NCBI GenBank assembly: GCA_016748015.1
Contig: JAAOMT010000151.1
Span: 1-64,000, forward strand
DNA: 64,000 bases
Source of the DNA: Geosiphon pyriformis
Lineage: Eukaryota > Glomeromycota > Glomeromycetes > Archaeosporales > Geosiphonaceae
Reading direction: 5' to 3'
Shown: piece after piece, positions 10,797 through 21,010 of the stretch
Layout: the number at the start of each line of letters is the position of its first letter
How positions within the stretch are numbered: position 1 is the stretch's first letter
The notes under the pieces: generated by a model
Told to the model about the DNA's origin: nothing
The model's database searches: none
The model's input: only the letters and a program-made list of their open reading frames with translations
Position numbers and translations under genes: made by a program

Positions 10797-12332
10797 ATGG
10801 GTGATTACTCATATCTGCCATAACAATCAGAAGAACATTTTGCAGCACACAACAGAAATGACCTAGATTTCATTGAACTTAATCCTTTGCCCTTCTGCTT
10901 GATCTGCTTCCCCCTTGAAAAACAATCCAGCAGATAATTCCAAGACTTTTGGAACTGGTTTCTGAACAAGCATTCAGCTGAAACCTACACAACTTATACA
11001 ACCTATTACTTTGACCAAGCTTATTTTGAAAACGACTTTGAAGAAAGAAACAACAATATCAATTAGCTCTTATATTCTGCAACCTTTGAACAACAGCCCC
11101 CTGATTTCGAATATCTGAATCATTAAATCCACATTTGGATTGCTGCCCATCAAGCAACTGAAACTCCCTTTGAAACAGAAGAAGAAAGCTACTAAACTGC
11201 CCCTGTTTTTGACCTTTTATCAAGCAAATCAGACTTGTCTACACAAACAGTTACCCCTAAACCAATGACTAATGACCCCATACAAGCAAACATTCTGGCC
11301 GCCTTCCAAGGTATACAAACTGCTCTAGGAAGAAGAAACAATACCCTACTACCACTATTCAGAGGTGATACACAAGATCCAATTGAATGGTTGGATGATT
11401 TTGAGAAAGCTGCCACAGCCAACCAGTATGATAAAGAATACAAGTTCCAAATTGTTGGTGGCTACCTCCAAGGCTCTCCTGCTACCTGGTTCTCACAAGA
11501 AACAGATGTCAATGCTCAACACAGAATAATCAGATGGACACCAATCAATGCTGAAAAAGAAAATACCTCTTTTACTACCTGATTTGAGGCCAAGTTCAGA
11601 ACTCCAATATTAATATCCAAATGGTGCATGGAATTGGAAAGAAGAACCCAAGGCCCTGAAGAAGTAGTGACTGAATATGCCAAAGCTATAAGAAAGCTAA
11701 TCAAACATGTAGACTCTGAGAGAAATTAGACAGAAGAGCAGAAAATTCACTCCTTCACAAAAAGATTAAGAACTAATCTATCATATGCTCTTTGGCCCCT
11801 CTTGGCCCTGAAAAATAACCCCACCATGGATATGGCCATTGAATTAGCACAAAGAATTGAAGATAACCAAAGGATGCACTTGGGATCCACACTACCAGTT
11901 TTTGCTTCTGCCCCTCAAATGGCTGCTACTTTTTTTGCCACTTACACTCAAGATTCAAATGAACAATTAATAAACAAACTCACAGCAAATCTTGCCTGGT
12001 TATTAGAACCCTTAGCCCAAGCAGTCAGAGAAAATCAACAACCACAAAGACCCAGATTTGAACCATGCTTCAATTAGTCTCAGCAACCACCTTATCAAAG
12101 ACAACAAAATCATGACCCACCTGTATACTATCACTGTGGATTAACTGGACACTTTTTAAGAGATTGCAACAATCCTCCACTGCCTCCAGCAGTTCCCAGA
12201 AACAATGATGCCCAGAACAACAGACCCAACAACAACAATGTTTCCAACCAAAGACCCAATCATGCCAACATCAATTTCTTTGAAGAGGATCCCCTAGTTG
12301 AAGCCACTGTTTATCAGCCTTTAAACTGGTAG
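10797..12332 (+). pseudogene. Gag of element B
   Basis: This uses the same start (MGDYSYLP) and domain layout as gag of A. Several in-frame stops are present, beginning nine codons in; nearly all fall where A or C has Gln, Arg or Trp. The gag domain (WLDDFEKAA) is intact at 11235-11582. The zinc knuckle has lost its first Cys (YYHCGLTGHFLRDC). The ORF ends TGG-TAG at 12327-12332 after the slippery heptamer. Confidence 0.85.
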
Positions 12333-12356
12333 GCGCACCTCCAAAGGGTGAGAGTG
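12320..12356 (+). promoter_or_regulatory. -1 ribosomal frameshift signal, gag to pol
   Basis: TTTAAAC at 12320-12326 is read T TTA AAC in the gag frame, followed by TGG TAG. Slipping back one base gives the pol frame, which is open from 12329 with no ATG until 12416. A hairpin can form just downstream (GCACCTC with GAG-A-GTGC). The element is unchanged in copy A, which suggests selection before the copies died. Confidence 0.75.
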
Positions 12357-15004
12357 CAAACCAACCAGAAGAAAACCCCTTTTACACTTTTAACTTAACT
12401 GATGATGACCATGACATGGATGAATTAGCAATCAACCCCTCTGAATTCACAAGAAAGAAGAAGAAAGCCAAAGTTGATTTCGTTCTGGACCTCAATAAAG
12501 CTTCTACATCAACTGCTAACAACAATGAGCCCCCAAAAGCCAAAGTTTTCAAGAACCCTCCAAAGTTGAAACCCCCAGAAATAGTACAAAAATCTGGCCT
12601 CTATTCTGTTGTCAAAGACCTCATGAAAATCCCAGCACATATAATCTTTGGCCAATTGATGACCCATCCACAATTTAGAAAAGATCTTTGCAAATCTCTG
12701 ATTCCAAAGAAAAAGACACCCAAAACCAACAAATGCTCTCACCAAGCTGGATTTGCTGACAATAGCAATGTCACTCCTCTAATTTGCAAAGCCCAAGTGG
12801 CTGGCTACTTCATCAATTTGATCCTAGACAGTGGATTATCTGTTAGTGTTATTGCTAAACACTTTCTTGAAGCAATTGGCAGAAAAATTGATAAACCATT
12901 CACATGACCAATGACCAATATGCATGGTGATAAGAAGAAAGGGCTTGGTATAGCCAAAGCTATTCCTGTCTGCATCAATGGCATCAGCATTGAAACTGAT
13001 ATGGAAGTATCTAAAGTGAAAGAATACACCATCATTGTTGACAATAAATGGCTCAAGAAAGCAAAAGCTTTGCTTGATTATGAACTCTGTGAACTAACCA
13101 TCAGATGTGGTGAGAAACTCATTGTGGTTAAGTGTCATCATTGGACAACTCCCCCAGTACCCAAGCAGAGCCCAGAAGAAAATGAATCAGACGAATCAGA
13201 TGATGAAGAAAGTGAGGAAGAAGAAGAACAAGAAGAAACTGCTGAACTTACCTATACCATCTTCACCAGCAATGGCAAACCACTGGATAATGTCAAGGCA
13301 GATAAAAAAGGAATTATTGTCAATGGCAAGCTGATCTGCTGGTCTTATTATGACATGTTTAGAAAAACCTTTGACAGAAAGCCAGGCAAGAAAGCCAAAT
13401 ACAGTTATTGGTGGCATGATCCTTGTGCCCAATGCTGGTGCGACAAACCATTGTATTTTCCTAGTGATGAATGTATGTCCTGCCTGATCTATTACAAAGA
13501 TTGGGAACCAATTAGCTTAATACCCTGTGAAGAAATAAAAGAAGTCCAAAAGTCTTTTGAAAATAAACCACCTGAAATCCAATCACTGGTTGTAGAACAA
13601 AGAGAACCCTCTCTAGAAGAAAGAAAGATAGACATTGAAAATCTGCTGGCTAGAAACAGCCCAGTTATCTCAAAAGAAAGTGAACCTTTTGGACGTACAC
13701 ATGTGATACAACACACCATCATTACCAGAGAAACCTGCCCCATCCATTTGAAGCCCTATCAATCCAACTGGCAGAATGATGAGTTTATCAAAAAGGAAAT
13801 AACCCGAATGAAAAACCTTGGATTCATACAGGAAACCAAAAGTGAATGGGCATTTCTGGTTGTAGTGGTATCCAAGAAAGGAAGAACCCTATGCTTTTGT
13901 GTTGACTATCACCAATTAAATGCCATTACTGAAAGAGACATATACCCACTTCCTAAGATTGATGCAATGCTAGACCAATTCTATGGTGCCACTTTCTTCT
14001 CAACCATTGACTTAACTGCTGGATTCTGGCAAGTAGAGATGAATTCAGAAAGCAGAAAGAAAACTGCTTTCATCACCAAGTATGGCACCTACGAATTTAC
14101 AGTCATGTCTTTTGGTCTCACAAATGCTCTTCCTATCTTTCAATGCTTAATGGACAAAGTATTTGAATCAGTAAAAGAAAACTTTGTTCTAGTCTACTTG
14201 GACGACATAATGGTATACTCAAAAACCTGGGATGAATACCTTGAACATTTGCAAAAGGTTTTTGACCTTTTTAGAAATGCTGGCCTCAAGATCAATCCAA
14301 TCAAATCATTCTTTGGACATCAATCCACCCAGTTCCTTGGCCATCTTATTACAAAAGATGGAATTTTCCCTGATCCAGCCAAAATTGAAAAAGTTCAAAA
14401 CATTAGACAACCAATGAATGTTCATAAACTACACTCTTTTCTTGGTTTGGCCTCTTATTATCGCAAGTTTGTCAAGAATTTCTCCAAAATCGCCACTCCT
14501 CTCAATCAGCTACTTAAAAAAAACATCAATTATCACTGGGGCACTCATCAACAAAAAGCATTTGAAATTCTGAAGGAAAAACTGGTTACAGAACCCATTC
14601 TCATGCAACCTAATCTGGATCGATCTTTTATCTTCCATACTGATGCATCTGGCTATGGACTTGGTGCTGTTTTTTCCCAGAAAGATGAAGATGGCAGGAA
14701 ACATGCCGTAGCATATGCCAATAGAACTCTCACACCAGCAGAAAAAAACTACTCAGTTACTGAGCAAGAATACTTAGCAGTAGTTTGGGCTACCAGCTAC
14801 TGGGACAAATATCTTAAGAGTGTGAAATTTTTGGTGGTAACAGATCACCAAGCTTTGGTTTGGCTACACAACAAAAGAAACCTGGAACATAAATGGATAA
14901 CTCGCTGGATACTCCACTTGGATGAATTCGACTATGACATTCAACACTGCAAAGGAGCTAATCATCAAAACACCAACGCTCTTTCCAGACTTACCATCCA
15001 GTAA
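12329..15004 (+). pseudogene. Protease-RT-RNase H polyprotein of element B
   Basis: Apart from one TGA at 12905-12907 (Arg in A), this frame is open for about 890 codons; the downstream part alone is 697 codons. Domains in order are: aspartic protease with intact LILDSG, an acidic Glu/Asp linker, a Cys-rich segment (CAQCWCDKP then CMSC), RT with FSTIDLTAGFWQVEM and the catalytic YLDD at 14195-14206, and RNase H starting FHTDASG with the downstream Glu. It ends at LSRLTIQ and a TAA-TAG double stop, without integrase. This is the best reference for the family. Confidence 0.92.
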
Positions 15005-15069
15005 TAGTAAAACCCTCCCAAACCAAACCAACTTAATTATTTGTAACTTCCTTACAAACAAACACAATA

Positions 15070-16120
15070 ATGAACTTGGACAACTACTCTGCCTTAATGG
15101 AATTTTTGGGNNNNNNNNNNNNNNNNNNNNNNNGATACCTGCCAAAGAAGAGGAAAACCCAATAGCAAAAAAGATATTCATCCGATCTCTGTTGGTCAAC
15201 CATTTGACAGAATTGGTATAGATGTTGTTGAACCTTTAACAGTAACTCCTGATGGCAACAGATACATTATCACAGCTACCGACTATCTTACAAAGTGGAT
15301 AGAAGCAAGAGCCACCCCAGATCAAACAGCAGTTTCAATTGCCAATTTCATTTATGAAAATATTATCTGTCGCCATGGCTGCCTCAAAGAACTTTTATCT
15401 GATAGAGGAAGAGCTTTTCTCAGTACACTGGTTGAAAAACTTTGCAGAAAAATGGGAATATGTTATAAACTCTCTTCCCCTTATCACTACCAAACAAATG
15501 GCCTAGTGGAATGTTTCAATAGAACACTATGTGAAACCCTAGCCAAAACCAGTGAAGAAACCAACCTATGGGACAAAGTATTGCCTTCAGCTTTGTTCAC
15601 CTACAGAACTGTGAATCATGACATAACAAGTTATGAACCCTTTTATCTGTTCTATGGACGAATGACAACTCTACCAATAGAAACGGATATAGAAACAATA
15701 CCTTTTGAAGAAATAACAATAGGAGATTACAAGGACATTTTGCAAAGAAAACTTGGTACCATTCTTGACTCATTGGTAGAAGCATAAATAATTGCCTTTG
15801 AAAAGATAAAACAGTTTCAAGAGAAGCTCAAAAAGAAAAAGACCTATAAAACACTTTCCTTAAGTGTTGGTGACTTAGTTTTGGAATACTGTTCAAACAG
15901 AGACAATGTCTATGGTGATAAATTCTCCAGCCGCTGGAAAAGACCCTTTATAGTCAACAAAGTTTTGAACAATAGTTCTTATATTTTACAAAATCAATAT
16001 GGAACAATCTTCAATAATCGCCCTGTTCATGGCACACAACTCAAGAAATATCACAAACAACCTGATTGGTTACCTGTTGTGGTAATACCGACCCAAATAA
16101 TCAACAAAAATCAGATATAA
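15070..16120 (+). pseudogene. Integrase of element B, split by an assembly gap
   Basis: The ORF starts at ATG 15070 (MNLDNYSAL), 65 nt after the RNase H stop and in a different frame, with an in-frame TAA just upstream (15034-15036). The Ns at 15111-15133 remove most of the zinc-binding N-terminus. After the gap the catalytic core is whole: Asp in IGIDVV, Asp in LLSDRG and Glu in NGLVECF. One TAA at 15785-15787 replaces a Gln. The C-terminal segment ends at 16120 (Asn-Gln-Ile stop). Confidence 0.87.
15111..15133. other. Assembly gap (23 N)
   Basis: Undetermined bases inside integrase. In copy A the matching distance is about 286 nt, so the 23 Ns understate the missing sequence by roughly 260 nt and the frame across the gap is meaningless. 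Confidence 0.9.
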
Positions 16121-16161
16121 ATAAATGCACCATTCCCAAAATGGAGGTATCTTCAATCAAC

Positions 16162-16786
16162 ATGAACAATTATTTTCTGAATCAAAACATTCAAAATGTC
16201 TTCTATACTCTCTATGAGTATTGGATCAAAAACTATCCAAATGCTACTCTGATCATTGGAAAACAAACCACCATAACTGATAACAGTGGAACACATACTG
16301 TTATTAGACCAAAAAAAACTACTACCAGAAGAGAAAAAATTAGTAGTAAAATGGATAAATATCTGTTGGAAAGTATAACAGCAGCTATACTTCTACCTTC
16401 CAATACAATTGGAAAAACACTTCAAAAAATCTTACCCATAGACAAAAACTTGTCTTGGTGAAATCATAGAGGATATGAAACTCATGAAGAAAACAACTTT
16501 AGAGATACAGGCAGAAATTTTGGGCATTATATGGTTAGATGTCTCAAGAGTTTTAACTATTGCTAAAAGAGCCAAAACTCTAATACAAAGATTTGGTCTC
16601 TTGGATACAAAACTCATTTTGCCTCAAGTATTATATATCTTATCCACAAAAGACTTCAACAAACTAGTTAGCTTTGAGTTAGATAAAACCTTTCAAATAG
16701 ATTACCCCATGAATAGCTTGATTTTGCTGGAGCTCAATCTCTTTGAAAAGGATGATATTACAGTTGAAACTTATACTTCTTATTAA
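16162..16786 (+). pseudogene. Post-integrase accessory ORF of element B
   Basis: Same protein as at 560-1216 and 31010-32269. The ATG at 16162 (MNNYFL) is the shared start; an upstream ATG at 16141 is found only in B. A 32-bp deletion near 16456 breaks the frame, after which the second half (16475-16786) is open to the LTR-encoded stop. With the deletion restored the length would equal that of A. Function unknown. Confidence 0.72.
16741..16755 (+). promoter_or_regulatory. Polypurine tract, element B
   Basis: The purine-rich stretch GAAAAGGATGA abuts the 3' LTR, as expected for the plus-strand primer of reverse transcription. It lies inside the accessory ORF. Confidence 0.65.
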
Positions 16787-17411
16787 TTATCACATGTATT
16801 AGCTACTGATGTCACATAAATTAGCCACTCTATTTTTAGTAAGTGATTATTGACCTGATCATTGACTTGATTATTGACCATTTTTAACAGCTATATAAGC
16901 AATAAATCTCTTAGCTGTAGAAAAGCATGAAAAAATCAAGGAAATCAAATAAATAAAATAACAACTTTCATCTCAATTCTTCTCTTATCGCTAATTTCCT
17001 TTTCCCTACTTTCAAGTATCTGAACATCTTAAAGATAAAAAGATTACTTGTTGGTTATTCCCTACCCTTTTTCTGAAATGTGTAATTGTAGCAATTGAAG
17101 ATTATTGAATAAAATATAACTGAAAAGCATATCTGATACTTGATATTGAATTCTAAGAGCACCAACATGAAGCATAAAATTATACCAAGTGTGATCATTT
17201 GTTGACAGTACGAACTATCTTTCTATCTTCAGATTCCCCAGTTACTTTGAAAAGTATAGTGACTGAAATATTTTATAAGACTAATCTTGCACATTGAATC
17301 CATACTTATTTAATTTGCTCTTTAAAGTTGAATTTTCCTTTGATTATTTCTATCACCCTACAATCCTGTTCTCCCTTGCTATTCATTAGCTTGTTACTCC
17401 AACCCGTAACA
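16756..17411 (+). repeat. 3' LTR of element B
   Basis: This LTR is 656 bp. The first bases are TATTA (TGTTA mutated) and it ends TAACA. Fewer U3 repeats are present than in the 5' LTR, and numerous substitutions show the insertion is old or that the LTR was exchanged. Confidence 0.88.
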
Positions 17412-17742
17412 GTATAATTACAGCATTTGAAGATTATTGAATAAAACGTAACTGAAGAGTACATTTGATACTTGATATTGAATTCTAAGAGTGCCAACAT
17501 GAGACATAAAATTATACTAGACGTGATCATTTGTTGACAGTACAGACTATTCCTCTACCTTCAGATTTCCAGTTATCTTTTGAAAAGTATAATGACTGAA
17601 ATATTTTATGAGATTGATCTCACATATTGAATTCATACTTATTCAATTCGCTCTTTGAAGTTGAAATCTCTTTAATTCTTTTCATTACCTACAATCCTGT
17701 TCTCCCTTGCTATCCATTAGCTTGTTACTCCAACCCATAACA
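17412..17742 (+). repeat. Truncated family-1 LTR (3' part)
   Basis: This corresponds to the R-U5 half of the LTR, ending TAACA at 17738-17742. It directly abuts the 3' LTR of B and is followed by HAL-like sequence starting TTATAATGC. It may be the far end of element D (see findings). Confidence 0.85.
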
Positions 17743-18035
17743 TTATAATGCATCTATGAAAAGATCAGTCTTCTAGAATTAAATCCAGTCCTAATCAGAC
17801 TGCTAAGTGGATGAGTGATATGGTTAAAAATAGTCATAGGCTTGTTAGCATTATGGGTAAGATGTATGAATTAGATATGTTTGATACATTAGGTGGTAAA
17901 AATAGTACTAGTGTGTAGTTGGGGCTTTCCACTTGTGATTAGCTACATCTTATGATTTTGTATTATTGGATGAGCTGGCTTTATGAAGTGCCATATTACT
18001 GTGGTTATAACTAATAAATAACCACATGGCTATAC
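17743..18035 (+). mobile_element. HAL-like 3' end H2
   Basis: This is the ORF1 C-terminus (ending Ser-Thr-Ser-Val stop near 17920) plus 3' UTR, cut just before the poly(A). It joins the LTR at exactly the HAL position where D interrupts another HAL half at 29361/29362. Confidence 0.8.
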
Positions 18036-18310
18036 CCATAATGCAAACAAGTTTATAACTACTCTTAACAAAACCACTCATCCACTTAACAGTCTGATCA
18101 GGATCAGATTTGATACTATTTTTTTTTTTGTTAACATGTAGCCATGCTGGTCATTTATTAGTTATGTTCACAATAATATGACATTTTCATAAAGCCAGCT
18201 TACCCAATAATACAAAATTTACAAGATGTGGCTAACCACAAGTAGAAAGCCCTAACTACATGTTAGTACTACCTTTGCTACCTAAAGATTCAACCATATC
18301 TAATTTATAC
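18036..18310 (-). mobile_element. HAL-like fragments H3
   Basis: There are two minus-strand pieces: 18036-18118 (ORF1 C-terminal coding sequence) and 18119-18310 (T-run, LINE-type 3' UTR and the end of ORF1). Their order is not collinear for one copy, so one element has probably inserted into another. Confidence 0.75.
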
Positions 18311-20374
18311 ATTCCCAAAAGTGCCAGTTGGTTTCCACTTCCCTGTGACATATCTTGCAAAAATTATTCAAGTATACAAAAAAACATCTGTTGTATAGCA
18401 CCTCTACTGTTGACAGCATGTTGTAAAATGATTTTATAATAAATGTCCACATTGCCTGATGACATTTTACCATCCCAGTTCCAAATCTTGGTTGTGTATG
18501 TCCAGTTTATATCTTGGTCTAAAAATTCTATTGTCTTTTGGACTTTGTTGTTGTCTACCTAATCTAAAGCTGATTGAAGACTAGTTTGTTTGCTTAGAAA
18601 ATGTCTAATATTTAGATCCAATTTAACTCCTCTACAAAAGGGAATGTATGTGATCTTCTTAGCATTGTAGGTCTACCTCACTGTATCAAGAGTAGTAGAT
18701 TCTTTGGCTAGTTTGTCAGCCTTTTTATTTTCTAATATACCAGTATGTGCAGCCATTTTGTTCATGTTGAAATCAATCCTCTTTTCCCTTATTATTGCTC
18801 TGATTGCATTCCATGTGTGCCAATTTGAAGTTTTGAGCTGATTTCTAATAGACAAGGGAGAATTTTTGAACAACCATTTTTGAGCTGTTGTTATTACTGC
18901 TTGACTATCCGTGTATATTGTTAGTTTGCATCTGTAAGGTACTGCTTCCAAAGCCAACAATACTGTCTTTGTCTTTGTTTTTGTTAATGATAATGTTCCA
19001 TCAACTGCTATACCAAATTCAGCTTCTATCCCATGTGTTATGAAAGCAGCTGCTCCTCTTGCATCCTCAGAACCAGCTTTTACCAGTAAGCCATCTGTTG
19101 ATATTTCTATTTCTTTTCTGAGTCTTAACTTCTCTCACACACCTCTCCATTGTGGTAATAAAGCATCAGGAATATGAATGTAAATAGTGTCTCTTTGCAT
19201 TGTTTCTAAATTATCTGGTATTTGGTTAGTCAGTTTGTGCATCTCCAATACTTCACATTGTGCTACCTTAATGTTCCTGTACTTATTCATAATGATTGTA
19301 GACTCTAAAATCTTAAACCATCTGGGAATTCTACTACTATCATTTTGTCTATACTTCTATTCATGTCATCAATGACTCATCTTTGTTTTGTATCTGATGC
19401 AAATACAAAATGTTTTTCTGCCTTAGTAAGCTTTTAACTTTAATATAGGTTTCACTTGAAGGTATGATAGCCTCAATTAAATATGTCTGTGGTCTTGAAG
19501 ATTCAGGTACCCCATGTGTGTTACCATTGCTCCTGAATGAGATGCTTCTTTCCTCCATTATCTGCATAATATTAGCTATTAGATTAACTCCTGGCCTAGA
19601 TTGTTCATTAGATACCCAAGAGGGCAAGACACTGATTAATAATATAAGAGATAAGTAAATACAGTGCCTTTTAGAATGGCTAAATTAATAAAAGACCAGC
19701 ATGGCTACACGTTAACAAAAAAAACAAAAACAAAAAAAAAACAGTGCCTTTTAGAGGCTGTAAGAGTGGGACATAAAGCCTCAAACACTGATGAGAAAAT
19801 TGTACTGTCTAATGAATACATTATGTCAACATTTAACATAGATCTGCTATATAAAGAATTGATCAATAAGCAATTTGGAAGAATCAATGTTTTGGCTAAC
19901 ATAAACCTAAGTACTAACAATAATATATTAATTAAGATGTGTAAATGAGTTACTCAAGCAAGGAATAGATTGTGGAGAGAACATTGCAAATTGCAAACTG
20001 AATGAGAAAAATCAATGGGTATTGATAACAGGGTCAAAAAAAATCTATCTGGTGGTTTCAACATACATAGCACTTTAAGAAATAATAGTAGAAATACCAG
20101 CAAACCCATAGTTAAAATAGGTAATGTATTTACACAGTATAATAATATGCTGACTAATGTTTTTTGTGGTAGGAGTACTTTGTGTAATAGTATGATACCC
20201 CATAAATTTTCTGGTTATACTAGCATGTAGTTAGGCATAACCACTTAGTGATTAGCCACATCTTGTAATTTAGATTATTGGGTGAATTGGCTTTATGAAA
20301 AAGTCATGCTTTTTGAGTGTGGCTAAACTAATAAAAGACCAGTGTGACTACACGTTAACAAAAAAAAAAAAAAA
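18311..20374 (+). mobile_element. LINE copy with 5' inversion
   Basis: 18311-19608 is the reverse complement of LINE positions about 26218-27537 (RNase H to CCHC). It joins at 19609 to forward LINE sequence from about 27548 to the poly(A) at 20358-20374. The two parts meet in the source element within about 10 bp, which is the signature of twin priming. RNase H motifs (TDSQAV, HTGILENKKAD) are readable on the minus strand at 18673-18960. All frames are broken. A 65-bp tail-only insertion interrupts it at 19676. Confidence 0.82.
19661..19755 (+). mobile_element. Tail-only retro-insertion with 15-bp target duplication
   Basis: Direct repeats ACAGTGCCTTTTAGA at 19661-19675 and 19741-19755 flank 65 bp that contain only the last ~40 nt of the LINE/HAL 3' UTR and an A-rich tail. 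The host LINE reads straight through when one repeat and the insert are removed. Confidence 0.9.
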
Positions 20375-20621
20375 GATGAGTGGTATGATTAAGAATAGTC
20401 ATGAGCTTGTTAGTATTATAAGTAAAATGTATGAATTAGATATGTTTAATACATTAAGTAGCAAAGGTAGTACTAGCATGTAGTTAGAGCTTTTTGCTTG
20501 TGGTTAGCTGTATCTTGTGATTTTTGTATTATTGGGTGAGCTGGCTTTATGAAAGTACCACAATTTTGTAAACACAAACTAATAAACATCCAGCATGGCT
20601 ATATATTAACAGAAAAAAAAA
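20375..20621 (+). mobile_element. HAL-like 3' end H4
   Basis: A 5'-truncated copy: the ORF1 C-terminus (Met-Tyr-Glu-Leu-Asp-Met-Phe ... Gly-Ser-Thr-Ser-Met stop at about 20483), 3' UTR and A-tail. It begins immediately after the poly(A) of the preceding LINE. Confidence 0.85.
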
Positions 20622-20867
20622 TAAATAATCTAAGCCAGAGATTAATCTTATAGCAAATATTATGTAAATAATAGAAGAAAGGAGCATTTTATTCAAAAGC
20701 TCTGGTAACACATATAGGGTACCTGAATTTTCAAGACCACATGCACACTTAATTGAGACTGTCATAGCTTCAAGTGTAACCTACTCTAAAGTTAGAAGCC
20801 TACTAAGGAGAGAGAACATTTTGTATTTGCATTAGGTACAGACCAAGAATAGATCATTAATAACAGA
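20622..20867 (+). mobile_element. LINE ORF2 fragment (RT to RNase H linker)
   Basis: This matches 26217-26460 of the full LINE. It has no tail of its own and is interrupted by stops. It lies directly upstream of the full-length LINE. Confidence 0.75.
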
Positions 20868-21010
20868 CTGCTACCACACAATTTACTATGCCTCAAATTT
20901 GGAAAAATAAGTTTTTGCAAAGAAATCTTTAATTATAATAAATTATTATTACTATTACAACAGACTTAAAAGTGTCTGATAACAACATCAACAGTGAAGT
21001 GACAACAGTC

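Larger units (their letters stand above)
10069..17411 (+). mobile_element. Ty3/Gypsy LTR retrotransposon B (family 1)
   Basis: This is the least damaged family-1 copy and lies on the plus strand. The order is LTR, PBS (10751), gag, -1 frameshift, PR-RT-RNase H, integrase, accessory ORF, PPT and LTR (16756-17411). An assembly gap of Ns lies inside integrase. The left flank is HAL-like ORF1 and the right flank is a truncated family-1 LTR, so the two flanks do not match as a simple insertion. Confidence 0.92.

Noticed and set aside
20868-20971. LINE 5' UTR as a host promoter or RNA gene
   Set aside because: Too short and AT-rich, no fold or motif seen; most simply the LINE 5' end, whose exact boundary is uncertain.
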